Positions 1-12,770 of a DNA stretch of 64,000 bases are shown one piece after another; within the stretch, counting starts at the first letter, position 1, and each line of letters opens with the position of its first letter. Below the pieces are notes generated by a model. It made no database searches and was not told where the DNA came from. It worked only from the letters and a program-made list of their open reading frames with translations. The DNA comes from Tubiluchus corallicola (Eukaryota; Priapulida; Priapulimorpha; Priapulimorphida; Tubiluchidae), in contig JAQGDQ010000165.1 of assembly GCA_030141605.1 (NCBI GenBank), forward strand, positions 156,001-220,000, given 5' to 3'. The position numbers and the translations under genes were made by a program.

Positions 1-370
1 AAATAGAAAAAGCAGAGAACAGTAAATGGTAGCCATCTAAAAAGGATAAATGTGAAAGTAAAAAAGTGTAAAAGTAAGAGTAAACGTAAATGGTACAGAT
101 TTAGGTAAAACTAAAGTAAAGATAGAGACAAGTAAAGGAAAACAAGGGTAAAAGTAAATGATAAATGTGAAAGTAAAAAAAAGTGTAAAAGTAAGAGTAA
201 AGGTAAAACTAGGTAAAGTAAAGATAGAGACAAGTAAAGGAAAACATAAAGGAGAAAACATAAACATAAAGGAGAAACACACAAGCAGAAAACATAACAA
301 GTAAAGGAAAACATGAAAAAGATAAACGTGAAAATAGTTGAAAATGCAATATAAAGATAAAAGCAATGAT
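1..370. repeat. Low-complexity purine-rich tract (GTAAAA-like)
   Basis: The first 370 bases are built from short A-rich words such as gtaaaagtaa and aggaaaaca in loose repetition. The opposite strand reads as hydrophobic Phe/Leu-rich open frames, but these are by-products of the composition. No protein domain is visible. Confidence 0.7.
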
Positions 371-849
371 AAAGATATGGATTTAATATAGGTACACTTT
401 TCTTACCTATAACTGCTATGCAAGTTTACAAACCCCCGGTTTAACGAACAGGTGAAGTTTGGTTTCATGACGCAAACAAAAACGTCTCACTGCTCATTAC
501 CAGGTAGAGTTTCTCACGGATGCAGAGTCAACTTTTTTAGCTATTAGACAAATCAAAGGGAGATTTTGTTCGTCATTCATTATGCATTGTTTAGATTCCA
601 AGAATATATTACTGCAAGAGATGGTAATCAATCTTGGAAAAAGTGCAAATATATGAGCACTCTTCTAAACACCAAAGATGATATTAAAAACAGAAAGCAA
701 TAAGCAATGCATGCTTTCCTGCGGCACCACAATGTGTTAACTAGCAAGAAATTAAGACTTTATATAAGGTTCGATTATTTAATGCTTACGTTACCAGCAT
801 ATTTATGTACAACAGTCAAACATGGTTTAACGATTAATTAAGAAATACA
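371..849. other. Non-coding stretch, nothing recognised
   Basis: AT-rich sequence with no domain, no tandem repeat and no inverted repeat that I can support. Confidence 0.5.
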
Positions 850-1209
850 GATTGACACATTTCATAGAAGTCTCTTATACGGAAAGTTTTGAAGACAAGA
901 AGGCCATATATAATTAAAAATGAAGATTTATACACTAGAACGAAAGAAATTCCTTGGAGGTCAAAAGTCAAGATCCGAAGATCAAGATGCATAGGGCACC
1001 TTCTCACATTACCAAGTGAAACACCAGTAAGAATCGTCTTAAAGGAAGCCTTGAAATCTTGCAAAAAACCACCTGGCAAACCAGAAACAACTTGGATAGC
1101 TAAGATAAATAAAGATGTTCAACAACTTCATCCAAATCTTTCTTTAGAGCAGAAGAACTTAATAAATGTTAATGCCTCGATGCCTCCAGTAGATGGAATG
1201 AGACCTTGA
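850..1209 (+). mobile_element. Non-LTR retrotransposon, decayed 3' end of the reverse-transcriptase ORF
   Basis: From about 868 an open frame runs to the TGA at 1207-1209. It reads like the C-terminal tail of many LINE ORF2 proteins. In order: RKVLKTRRP, then NEDLYTRT, then RRSRCIGHLL (the usual form is RRxRWxGHVLR), then a Lys/Pro/Gly stretch GKPETTW (usual GRPxTTW), then INKDVQQL. The catalytic reverse-transcriptase core is absent upstream, where a TAG stops the frame at 865-867. This is therefore a 5'-truncated dead copy. I cannot assign a clade. The family call rests on the spacing of these motifs and is fairly sure. Confidence 0.8.
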
Positions 1210-2621
1210 AGAAGAAAAAGAAAACGATTCCGAGATTTTACCGATCACAAATGTCAAATTACACTCGTGCAGATCACGTCTGACTTCCAGCAAAAATCTT
1301 AAATTTGCTGCCATGCTATTGACCTGAGCAGAGCCAGAAAGACAGTACGGCAATCAGCAAACGGACTACTACCATTTCAGGAGCTGCCTTCGTCCTCCGT
1401 TTTCGTACGCTAAAAGCCTATTGGTTTTCAATACGGTTGACCATTGTGTCCATTGTGTCTTAGCCACAAGTTCGTTTACACAACGAATGTCGTGAGTGAA
1501 TCGATGGAAAACTTTCCAATGCAAATACAAACACGTGAAACATATTGATTTATATGAACATTGAAGTGACAGCAATATGTCCGTGACTCCATGGATTCTT
1601 CTGCAGTTCAACTGTTTACACGGATTAAGTGGAAACTGTCCGTTTCCGTTTCGACATGTCTGGCAGACGAGGATGGGGTTGATGGCATTTATACTTGTAG
1701 TAAGTAATTTTCAGAGCAAGTGTGGGTTCGATGCCGCTCTTTGCCTTCGAAATTCCTTGTAGATGAGCTATAAGACGTGGTCCTCTAAGCCACTAATATC
1801 AAATCATCCATGTTAGTGGACTTGAGGTAAATTTTACATCTGAAAGTCCCATTATAGGAACTCATTCTATTTAACATACAAAGTATCTTTTCCTTGGTAA
1901 TTTATTTTTGTTAATAGGTCTATTTAGAAAGCACTGCGCTTTTTAAGTGTGATTGTACGTCTGTTTTTTTTTGTACAAACATATTTATTTAAATGACAGA
2001 TTTATCAATAAAGCAACAAGCTGCTTAACTTAAAATTCTTCTGTATAAGTATAAAAAAATTACTAATACTTATTTGCACCTACTGCGGACAGTTAAATAA
2101 AAGATTATTTAACAATTATAAGAAGAACACTACCTACTTTTACAAATGAACATTGTAATAAATGAAATAACTGATGCCAATCGGAGAGTAATAAGCAGCT
2201 TAAAAATAAACTATAAAAATGATACGACTAACCAAGCATAAATTGAACACGATTAATAACAGTGACATGGTTAAGAGAAAGAAAAGTAACCAACACAAAC
2301 TATTATAGTCAAATTTGCCTTTTCGAAGATATCATATACATCTGTGTTTCAAACTTAGGCAGGTAATTAACAGAGTCAGTCAGATCACTAGACCAACAAA
2401 GAAGAAGCTTACATTTTTCACTGACGAAGCAAGCATTGAAATTTATACACACGGTTGGAGAATAGAAGGTTCTTTAGTAAGGAAAGGTAAACGTATATTA
2501 TTACTGTATATGCAGCAGATATCAACAAAACTGTTCTGAAGTTTCAACCTGTAGATGTTACATACGAGTGATAAACGTAAATTGCGCTGTACGCCTGTTG
2601 GTCATGAGATTATTATGTTTC
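1210..2621. other. Non-coding stretch
   Basis: AT-rich DNA. Several short open frames exist on both strands, but none shows a recognisable domain, a coding-like composition or plausible splice partners. Nothing else was seen. Confidence 0.5.
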
Positions 2622-2665
2622 TCTAATAATAATAATGATAATAATAATAATAATAATAATAATAA

Positions 2666-2707
<42 letters not shown>

Positions 2708-2757
2708 CAGTAGTAGTAGTAGTAGTAGTAGTAGTAATAGTAATAATAATAATAATC
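2622..2757 (-). repeat. Trinucleotide microsatellite, AAT/AGT/AAT
   Basis: Perfect-to-imperfect (AAT)n passes into about 29 units of (AGT)n with one AGC unit, then back to (AAT)n. It abuts a tRNA-like SINE on the minus strand and sits exactly where that element's 3' tail would be. I read it as the expanded tail. Open frames through it are Asn/Ser homopolymers and are not genes. Confidence 0.85.
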
Positions 2758-2975
2758 TTTATTTAAAGTCGACTTTTGGGTGAACAGTTAACATTACCCC
2801 AAAGAGCTATTATCGCCGTCTGTAAATAGCAAATTACTACCCCGCTTTTACCCTAAATAACACGCGACAGGCAGGTACCATTTTTAAAGTTTCTGGTATT
2901 ACTGGCCGCAGCATCGAACTCACGACCTCCCAGACAGAAAGTGAACGCGTTACCACGAGACTATACTGTCTGGTC
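2757..2975 (-). mobile_element. tRNA-derived SINE
   Basis: On the minus strand, 2975 down to about 2905 reads as a degenerate tRNA. A box-A-like segment (tagtctcgtggtaacgcg) is followed about 35 bases later by a box-B-like segment (gtgagttcgatgct). A body of unrelated sequence follows down to 2757 and ends at the trinucleotide tail. Boxes A and B are the internal RNA polymerase III promoter of tRNA-derived SINEs. Element ends and target duplications were not resolved. Confidence 0.55.
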
Positions 2976-3360
2976 TAAGTCGTTACGTATTCTTCCCAGT
3001 CTATAACAGAGATGAAAATAGTTGTAATCCTTATATCTCGTAAATTACTTGTGCCACGGCTCAGTATCAATGCCAAGAAGTTAATTTATTTCCAACTTGG
3101 CTGATCAAAGACCAGCCCAGAAGCAGTTTTACAGCACTCACCCTGCCATTCATTAAGCGAACCTGGTGTTGCACAACTGCTGTCCCTAAGCACACGCAGT
3201 TACCGCTAGCTTATTCCCTTATCAATGTTTGCTGCAAAGAAAATATTTTCAATAAAAGCATTTAATATACTTGAGAATACAAAAAGCAGAATATTGATTT
3301 CGGCTAGACACAGATAAATGATTAGTGTCAAAAACAGAAACTTACAATTCTACACTTTAA

Positions 3361-3643
3361 AGGCGCGTTCATACTAGTGAGTTTTCTGCTCACAAGTGTG
3401 AACTGCTTTGCGAGTTACTGTTGGCAAGCTATTGCAAACGTTTCGACAGTTGCTGAGAGTTAACATCCTGCGAATTACTGTCTAGTGTGAATGCTTCGTC
3501 GAGTTTCTTGCAGTGAATAGACAATTGCGTGTCAGCTCGCGCTTACTATCGGGGAGTAACTCGCAAAAGTTTTTCTCTTTAGTCTGAGCACAATTGCGAG
3601 TTACTTGGCGAGAAAACTCGCTAGTCTGAACGCACTGTAAGTT
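3361..3643. mobile_element. MITE family Z, copy 1 (GCGTTCA inverted ends)
   Basis: The left end gcgttcatactagtgag and the right end, read on the other strand as gcgttcagactagcgag, form terminal inverted repeats of about 25 bases. The interior has repeated gcgagttact words. Two further copies lie at 38,273 and 45,013. It has no coding capacity. The superfamily was not decided. Confidence 0.7.
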
Positions 3644-3664
3644 ATAGCGCGGGGCAAGTAAAGT

Positions 3665-3725
3665 TTTTTGACTCAAGTTTCCATACAAGCAAAAAGATGA
3701 AGCCTAGGTTTTCACAAAGCTACAA
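3665..3725. repeat. 60-bp dispersed repeat, inverted partner at 6550
   Basis: This segment runs from actcaagtttccata to cacaaagct. A diverged reverse-complement copy lies at about 6550-6612, ending tatggaaactcaagt. The two could be ends of one 2.9-kb unit or two independent dispersed repeats. Confidence 0.5.
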
Positions 3726-3739
3726 ATGACTTTTTCGAA

Positions 3740-4119
3740 TAAGCCCTTTCACAGTTTCGTTGTGCGACGCGCATTTCCTTTAGGTCAAATGTTAAGTGTG
3801 CCACATCAACGCGCCTTAACTACAACCGTCACGTGACATGTGGGCAAAACAAACCTGTCTGCCGCATCAGTTCAGTAACTTCGGTTGTTTTACATGGATT
3901 TAGCTAATTATCATTAGTCTGTGTGTCGAGTGATTTACTAGCAGGGTGTTGCTTAGGAAAAAGAAAAAATGAACTAGTTAAGGTTCTTGCTAGCTGTTAA
4001 ACCGGTCACTATAACAATAGCTTGGGCTGCGTAAAGTGTAAACAAATGCGTTGTCTGGTACACTTAACCTTTGACCTTTTCACGATCAGTATCAATCGCT
4101 GGAACTGTGAAAAGGTTTA
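3740..4119 (+). mobile_element. TA-flanked MITE, copy A (Tc1/mariner-like ends)
   Basis: A 380-bp element bounded by TA. It begins agccctttcacagtt and ends aactgtgaaaaggtt. A second inverted block, ggtcaaaggttaagtg and its reverse complement, lies about 40 bases in from each end. Related copies at 18,459, 21,632 and 45,752 share the same layout. A TA target duplication is typical of Tc1/mariner elements. No transposase is present. Confidence 0.8.
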
Positions 4120-7100
4120 TTGACTTGTATACTCGACTCATGTCTTCGGTTTTCTGAGTACCGGAAACTAGACGAACCTGATCAGACTACGTAAACTGCT
4201 TCCTGTTTTGTGTTCTGGATTACAGAAAGTTTCCTCTTTCTTGCGGATGGGAGAAAATAAGAAAGGGACGTTTCTGCATTTCAAAAAAGTGGGAAGTGCT
4301 ACGACTTTCGGTTTTGGAAATCTTTTATGCAAACGTCAGAGATGTGAACACCAGAGAATATGTACAAGAAAATCCTTCGTATACTGCTATCCAACAACGG
4401 GCTCAAATTCTTCCTTCGGCAAAGGAATTTCAATTACAACGTTTTAAAATTATATATTTAATTTGTTACTAACTCGTTACCTAATTGGCTATTTTGAGTA
4501 CTTTTAATCTCATTTGTTTGTATTGTTACGTTTAATTGTTCTCATAACTGAATATTGCTTTAATTGCGAGATATTTTGTATGTATTTTTCTGTCTGCACC
4601 TCATACATGTATTTGAGTAGTCTCGGGACGGGTCAGAAAGCTCACTCTCCTACTCTCCTCGAAGCTTCAAACCTTACCTGTTTTTATTATCGTAATGTTA
4701 TTATCATGGTGTATATTTGGTACTTTCTGTGATGCAAATCAGCCAAATAAAAATTTATTGAATTTAAATTAGTTGAATTGAGGTGATGTAAGAACATGCT
4801 TAAATTAATATGGAAATTTTATTTCTGCTTTGTGTGCAGGCACGTACTTTTTAATATCACTCATGTCCAATATCTTCTAAAGAGCAAAGCATAAATACTC
4901 GTTTGTCGTACGAAAACTGATCAAGTCGTCTTAACGTGATTCTCTTTGTGCAAGAAAAGAAATGGTCACCTAATAAAATACCGCCATGGTTTTTATTATA
5001 TGACACTGAATCGATGGCACATAAAACCAACATTAATTCCCGTCACCCGCGCTTCTATTTTACTTGCAACTCAACAAAGGCACGACTATAACGGTAGATT
5101 TATCTGCTACATAAATCCTGGTAATGGAGCGAGTTTCACGACAAATTCGTGCCGTCGAATCGGCGGCTGTAATTAGACGATTTCACGCCTGCTCGGGATA
5201 GTAATCAAGTTAGACGATTTCAGCCAAGTGCTGTTTCGAATCGGGGGATAGTGTTTGCACACGGTGTTGATTTTTGCGCGCCATTCACGTGGTTGCCATG
5301 ATGATTTAGCTGCGTCAAATCTTAAACAAAATCTTTCGCGAGTAAACTGACTTGGAGATGATGAGAGCCGTTGAGACGTTTTCAGCAAAACCATCAAATC
5401 TTATCTGCGACTGCCCACAGAAATGGGATTTCTGCAAAGAGGTGGTGAGATAAGAGCCAAGGCTGAAAACAGACTGAATAAACTGATGATTTAGTGCGGG
5501 CTGTAAGCAAAGGACCACTTTACACAGGACCTCTCAATGATGCACTGAATAGCTCGAACTTATTAGAACCATTTTGGTAAAACCGAACCAAACCAACCGG
5601 TTAAACCGAACCAACACTCCAATAATTTGACTGGCGACTGAATCAGACCAAACTGACCAAACAGAATTTAATCTTGTTGGCTAAAATTTTAAACCGAGCC
5701 GATTCGATCTGCAGTAACTGAGCAGAAATTACTTGCTTGATAAACGACATCTATCAACCAACCAAGTTTTTTGAGAAAGCAGAGCGAGGCCAAATAGTAT
5801 TATTATGACAGATTAAAAACACTTCCTGTAGTGAAACTAGTTGGGGGTCAAGGGCTGGTATAACAGAGCCTTTATTATGTCTATGACCATGTCTTATTCT
5901 TGGTCTAGAAAAAATTCTTTCCTATGAAACAAAACATTGTGTGAAGCCAATTTTTGTAAAGAAAGGTAAATAGATATTATAGTAATAAAGGTAAGATTAT
6001 TAGTTATTATCTTGACCATCAAGAAAATTTCTTAAGGTGTCACTACATTTAAAGTCAATCAGTTATTATTGTATAATTTCTATTCTGATAAAATTATCAC
6101 AAATTCAAGGCTGCAAACCAAGTAAGGAAGAGGATTCCGTTAGTTGTTAGTAGTTACTCTGCCCTTCAAAGCTGAAGATTGACGTTTGATACTTCGTGTA
6201 GTACGCCAGTCCCAGCCGAAAAGCGTTGACGGCTTGAGGCTCCACAATTAGATACAATGATTATGTACTAGAAATTGTAAACCTGTATAAAATATCTCAT
6301 GTTTTATTGCAAGTCAAAATAATTACTGACATACTGTTTGTGCCTGTACCTTCTAAAGCAGACGATAAACTAAAATTACAAAACAAATAAACAAATGATC
6401 AGTAAAAAACATTGAAGCATAGATATACGATGTCAGGCTGAATGGGTTCACAGCGTTTGCAGTTTAAAGAAACTTGGTGCTCATTGGACGCTTGTTAATT
6501 CATCACAGCATCCTCGGTTCGAGCGTGTGCGCGGGGCCCAATTTGAAGAAATCAGCAGCTTTGTGAAACTCGGGCTTCATCTTTTGTTTCTATGGAAACT
6601 CAAGTAATGTTGTAAGATGACAGATTTCGGTGCATGACATTTTTGAAAATCAAAATGAACTTTTTTGATAATTCCTCTCTGATAATAAATAGAACTCGTA
6701 ATGCCACTAATGAATATGAATATGAATAATTCCTGTCAGAACGACTTTATTACATCTCTGTAGTTTCACTCGTCAGCACAGCACAGCTTTCATTCGTGTC
6801 AGAAACAAACGTTATTATTAAAGCTTAATCTCTTATCATGCCAGGATGCAGCAGGGATCACAGTGGTGAGCCAATACCTAGATTTCGTCTGTCATCATCA
6901 TCTTTCCTCATCAGACTAGCTGGATGCTGTGATAAACCATCATCTCTGGGCGGTATCATTTTGGATTTATTTCATTTATCAGTTTCTGGCGTCGGAAATT
7001 TTCAAGAGAAATTCTGATTGATCGAGTCTAGTCATGTTTACCGGAAGTAGCCAAGAGACGCCATCTTATGTCCAGAAAAAAATTGTCGATCGTTTCGCTC

Positions 7101-8021
7101 GGGGTTTCACTTGTCTGTAATTTGCTCTTCTTCAAAGCTACGCAACATCCGGGAAATTTTAGGAATTTTAGGAACTGATACTGTAGATTACTGATACTGC
7201 ACCCAATCTTGGAAAAATTGTATTTTATTATATACACACGAGGAAAGGGTATCTTCACACGTGTTTTAAGAAATTTATTTGTGTTATTTGTCATTTTGAA
7301 GAAGCCACATTGTCATGCCACCTTCAAGCTATCAAGCTTGTTTTTATGATTGCTAAGCCTGCGTGTATTTAAGTCTTGCATTGTAATGGTCTCAGCTGCA
7401 GGAATAAAATTAAGTTGAATAGAATTTTTGACATTCTGTAGAATTTTTGAATTTGAACAAGGGATTTCTGGGATATAACTCTAATGTTCTCATCTTATCC
7501 AGTTAAGCTCTTAAACCGTGCTGGTTTACTTTCAATATTTGTTCTACTTCTGGCACCTAATAATTTTTACTACTGATTTACTCATGTTAGACTGAGCAAC
7601 TTACTAATTATTCAACTTTAAATGAACACAAATGGTAATTTTGGTTTGTATTTTATATTTTATTATAGGTACTAATTTAATTTATTGTTGCAAACGAAAG
7701 GTTTGTACCATCAGTGCATTCAGTTATAGCAAAATTTCGCCAGTATTTTTCATGTAAATTCTTAATGCATGTTAACCCTTTTAAATGAATCTTAAGTGCA
7801 ATCCAGTGACTGAATGATCTTATTGTCTTTACTACCATGTGCGTTCTTATTGATGGAAAACGATCGATTCTCTGTTCAATGCAACACAAGTATAGACGAC
7901 AGCAGCAGCTTTTCCAGCTCATTTCCTTCAGCTAATTATCCTTGACAAGTGCACGAAGGATGACATTGTTTTTGCTGTAGTTGGTGAAAGGGTTAAAGCT
8001 AACAGGCTGCCAGTTAGAGCA
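4120..8021. other. Non-coding stretch, upstream of or first intron of the Eph gene
   Basis: About 3.9 kb of AT-rich DNA. I looked for the missing first Eph exons (a signal peptide, and a short exon leading into the WLEES start at 13,074) and found no candidate with an acceptable frame. It includes the inverted 60-bp repeat at 6550-6612. Nothing else was recognised. Confidence 0.45.
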
Positions 8022-8634
8022 TTAAAGGAAAAACGGACCTATTCTTAAACTGTAGGTCAAAAACAATCTACTCTTTAAAACATTGAATAGAAACATACTA
8101 TTTTTTTCAAAAATGACTTACGTGAAAGAATTATTGCCACACAAATACAATTCCGCGTCCGCGCCACTAGTTCTTCGCTCTTACATTCATTCCGCCATTT
8201 GAAAGTTAGACGGGCACTAGGACCTGCATTTCCGAAACACGTTGCATGAAAACAGGTGCTGTACCTCTCAATTCAGAGACGTTCGTTTGTGACGTAATGC
8301 ACACGTTCGACACTTCATGAGCAAAGCAGTAAATCTGAATTTTGAATTTTTATCTTAAAACTTGTCTAGTTTTAGTACAACGCATTGAATGTCTTACAGT
8401 ATAACTGTACTTTAATTTTCTCTTTCAGAAACGTTCATGGGGTGTTTTTGCTGTTGAAAATTACGTTCGTTTGTGATATCATCAATAGTTGGACTTGTCC
8501 GCTATTTATTAAGATTTTAATCTATTATTTAACTATCAGAAATGCTTTTGCAGTATTAATTGTGTTAAAATGTATGGTTTTTATCGGACTTGACAATGGG
8601 GTAATATATGAAAAATCGTCCTGTCTTCCTTTAA
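8022..8634 (+). mobile_element. TTAA-flanked MITE family Y, copy 1
   Basis: A 613-bp element bounded by TTAA on both sides. The left end is ttaaaggaaaaacggac. The right end, read in reverse, is ttaaaggaagacaggac. Further copies lie at 19,478 (reverse) and 28,122, with a fragment at 11,010. TTAA targets are the hallmark of piggyBac-type transposition, so a non-autonomous piggyBac-like element is the likely identity. It encodes nothing. Confidence 0.75.
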
Positions 8635-10409
8635 GGACGTTACTTGTATCACGATGTGGCAAGTAAATATATAAGACGCTTTAAATTACAAAAAAAAACA
8701 TTGTCGACATTTTGCTGCATTTGAATACAATGAACCATGGCATAAACGGCAAATTAATTCATTAAATCAAATTAGCAATATATTAAATCTATACTAAAAT
8801 TATTGCCTTTGCTCATTAGTAAAATGAAAGTTAAAGTAGTACTTGATTTAGTATAAGTACATTAGCATTAAAAATGTTGAGGTAACAACAGTAAAATTTG
8901 AGGTCAAGCTAACATGGTCTAAGGGCTTAATTGGACTTGAAAAAGCATCTGTCGGTTTGTATAGCTTTCTTTTCCGTGTTTCTGCTTATTTTCTTTATGT
9001 ATTGATTGTACTATGTTTGTACGATTTTTGTGTATGTCTACAAATTTTATGTTTTCGCTCTTACACGCTCTTAATTTTAAATTACTGAATCCAACAATCA
9101 GGAACTTGTTGTAAACGAACTTTGTCCTTTTAAGTTATCCTGAGTAAGTATCTTATCTTACATTATCTTATCAAATTACTGAATGCTATCTTATACTTAG
9201 CATCAATTTCCTGTGCGAGTTTATCAAATAATCGGTGTATTAATTTTAAAATTATAACGTTCCAACTACCAAGCATAATTAGTGTTGCTTAATGCACAAA
9301 AAACCCTCCACTTACATAAAGCTTGAAAAATTCGTCTTGAGATTTTGCATGCAGAGCTTGCCTCGGCAGTAGCGCTGTATAAAACTTGTAAGTTTAAAGT
9401 CCCGCGATGACCGTTAGGTGCAGCCATTTTAACGGTAAGTCGTTTGAAACTAATTTAGATAACATTGCGTGAGTTTGAAAAAATAACCAGAACATGCGTA
9501 GCGCACACGTCACTAACTAAGTAAAATTTTACTTACTGTATCTTGTCAATAAGTCTTAAAAATACGTTTTTGGTTAGTGAGGTGCGCGCCATGGAGGATT
9601 AGCCAGCGACATTTTACCAATTGGCACGAATATTCTAAATTATTGCATCTAGTTACATAAGTCTTTTCAGCAGGTAAGTGAAATGCTAGGTAATATAGAT
9701 TTACATGGAAAGTTTTTTGGCACATAATTTAACATTTCTTTTTCTTCCCCTGATTTACGTTTGCGTAGTGACGTCATGTAATAGCGCCGTTGGAACAGAA
9801 TTACGAGAGATTTAAAATGAAAACAAACAAAAATTTCTTTCAACGTATACGCATAAAGTTGCTGTAAAGTAATATAATTCTTTAAGCGATTTGTTTGAAA
9901 CCTACTTTCGGTAACCCATTTCTTGTCCTTTGTCACTCTAATAAAAACCTCCCAGTAATAAATGTAATGTAAGATTAATAAATAAACTGCTACGCTTAAC
10001 CTGTCCAGTACGATTACACACGGACGAGTGAAACACTAGCAATTTGTAATGTCTAAAGACAAGTTAAAAAGCCTAAAAGCGTGTTAATTTATTTAACGGA
10101 TTTTCTCGCTTCACAAAACGTCTTGAAACCAAATTAACGCTGCGCTAGGAGAGTTTAGCGGATGAAATGAGCTATAGATAATGTGTATAACTGCAGACTA
10201 TTTGTAAAGCGGAATTAGAACGTTTCCTTTTCCCTGCATGCTACCACTTCCGGTAACCACACGACTTTCTTACGGTTTACTGTCATTGTAACAGCTAGTA
10301 AAAAAGTTATTGTAAATCATTGGCATGGCATTCTTATGTTTTTTTTGTAAATAAAGTAAAAAACAATAGCAAACACGCGAACAAAGTGAGCATACCAGTT
10401 TAAACAAAA
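8635..10409. other. Non-coding stretch
   Basis: AT-rich sequence without recognisable genes, tandem arrays or paired inverted repeats. Confidence 0.45.
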
Positions 10410-10960
<551 letters not shown>

Positions 10961-11009
10961 GCAAATAAAAAATAAAAAACAATCAAGCAAGAAAACAAAA
11001 TGTGATGGA

Positions 11010-11094
11010 CTATCGATTATTGTGTTAAAACGTATACTTTTTACCGTACTTGAAAATGGGATAGTATGTGAAAAATTATCCTGTCTTCCTTTAA
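11010..11094 (+). mobile_element. MITE family Y, 3'-end fragment
   Basis: About 85 bases match the right end of the family Y copies at 8634 and 28,706, closing with cctgtcttcctttaa. The rest of the element is missing. Confidence 0.6.
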
Positions 11095-11589
11095 CCAACT
11101 TGTCTAACTGCGTTGCACTGAATTCATTGATGCAATTTAAGGCTGTTTGCACTGAGTGTCGTGTTTCTAATCTGGTTTCAAATTTGCTCAATTTTCGCTG
11201 GTTTTTGTTTAAATTGCTGTCAGCAGCTCTCACGCTGTTAATTGAACAACTGAGAATCAGTGACTAGCAATCAAATTAACCTGTATTGCCAGATGCAATC
11301 ATCTCCCTGCTGGGTTTATTAGGCTGTGGACAAGTCGTGCTAAGAGATTTGAAATCATACTCGATGATTTGATCAAAAATCAAGGTTTTATAATCTGCTT
11401 CTGAGATATATTGGATGGCACAGAAAAAATGTACCAAAGTTTAGACTACAATAATGTTAGAAGCAAGTACCTACAAAGTTGAGATTTCGTAATGTAATAA
11501 AACAAACTTTGACTTACGGCTGTGAACGTTACAAGTTTATAGTTTTGGTAATTTTTCCCGAAAAACTTTTCCGTGTTAAAATTTTTTGC

Positions 11590-11992
11590 GTTTATTTCCT
11601 CTGCATCAAGCAGCTCTTTGCGTCCATCGTGTACTTTCTCTGGACATTCAAGATACCCTCGTTCTTAAGATTCAATTCCATTTTTCTTGACAACAGATCT
11701 TTATTTTACACACTTTAGTTTTTGTGACAACGACCATAATAATTTAAAATCAGGAAAATCATAAGGAACAACGTCAGCTAATCATCAATTTAAAAACAGC
11801 CATGTTGAAGCATAAAGGACTCAATACATGGTAACAAAACAATGAAGAAATCAATCAGTTTACATCATGGTCGTTGTCATAAAAAATAAAGTAAATCAAA
11901 CAAAAGAAAAAATGTTACTTAATCGTGAGAACTACGGAATTCCCAGAGAAAATGTACGACGGCCGCACAGAGCTTCTTGATGCAGAGGAAAT
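11590..11992. mobile_element. Foldback element, arms of about 140 bp
   Basis: The left arm (about 11,590-11,745) starts tttcctctgcatcaag and ends near cgaccataataa. The right arm (about 11,865-11,992) is its diverged reverse complement and ends cttgatgcagaggaaa. The spacer is about 120 bp. No coding capacity. Confidence 0.65.
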
Positions 11993-12680
11993 AAAGGGAA
12001 GAATTAAATATCCCTTAAACAAGTGAGAAGCTGTGTCATCTGTTGGAAGAAATGCTTTCGTCTAGTTTGCAGTGGACACGTAGAGCACTTGATGTAAATT
12101 TTTTCCGACATTTATTTTTATTTATTTATTTATTTGACTTCTTATTGTTAAAACTTTTGTATCTTTGGAAAAATCTAACGGAATGACCTAAAATTTTTGG
12201 AGTTTATGAATAAGTTTTTATATTTTCAAGCGATCCCATTATTTTCTTCCTATAATGTCGTGATCAAAACTTCTACGCGTTTTTTGCGACACCTGGTAGA
12301 TTGTAGATCATGTTGGTCGAGTTTGTAATCTGCGAGGTACTCTCATCCGACAATACTTGTGACTACATTTAATTTAGAACGAGACGAGACGCAGATTTAG
12401 TGCATTCGCGTGGTGATCGTTGGCTAAGCGTTAGCAGCAAAACTGGTTAGCTTATTCTGTTATGCACAATAACAATAATATGCAATGTGTTTGATCTTCT
12501 TTTATAAGGTTTTGCATTACCGAAAAAAACATTTTGAACATTATTAGGCATAAGCAAATATTCTTCCAAACAATATATAGTTTTAAAGAGAACATAAGTT
12601 CGAAGTTTGTCACCCTCATCATCATCATTGTCGTTGTTATAAATCTTTTTAAAAAAAATAGTCAATATATATATAGATGT

Positions 12681-12770
12681 ACATTTCTGCCTATAATATA
12701 AGCCACTTCATTACACAATACATATATATTGTGTGTGTAACGAAATGACCTATATTATAGGCAGAAATGT
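12681..12770. repeat. Short hairpin, 40-bp arms
   Basis: Arms 12,681-12,719 and 12,727-12,770 are close reverse complements, starting acatttctgcctataata, with a loop of about 7 bases. It is either a very short foldback MITE or a palindrome that could extrude as a cruciform. Confidence 0.75.

Noticed and set aside
37-366. Hydrophobic open frame on the minus strand
   Set aside because: It comes from an A-rich repetitive tract. The Phe/Leu/Ser composition mirrors the repeat words and no domain exists.
4208-4447. 79-codon frame considered as a missing Eph first exon
   Set aside because: There is no signal-peptide hydrophobic core and no similarity to the Eph N-terminus.
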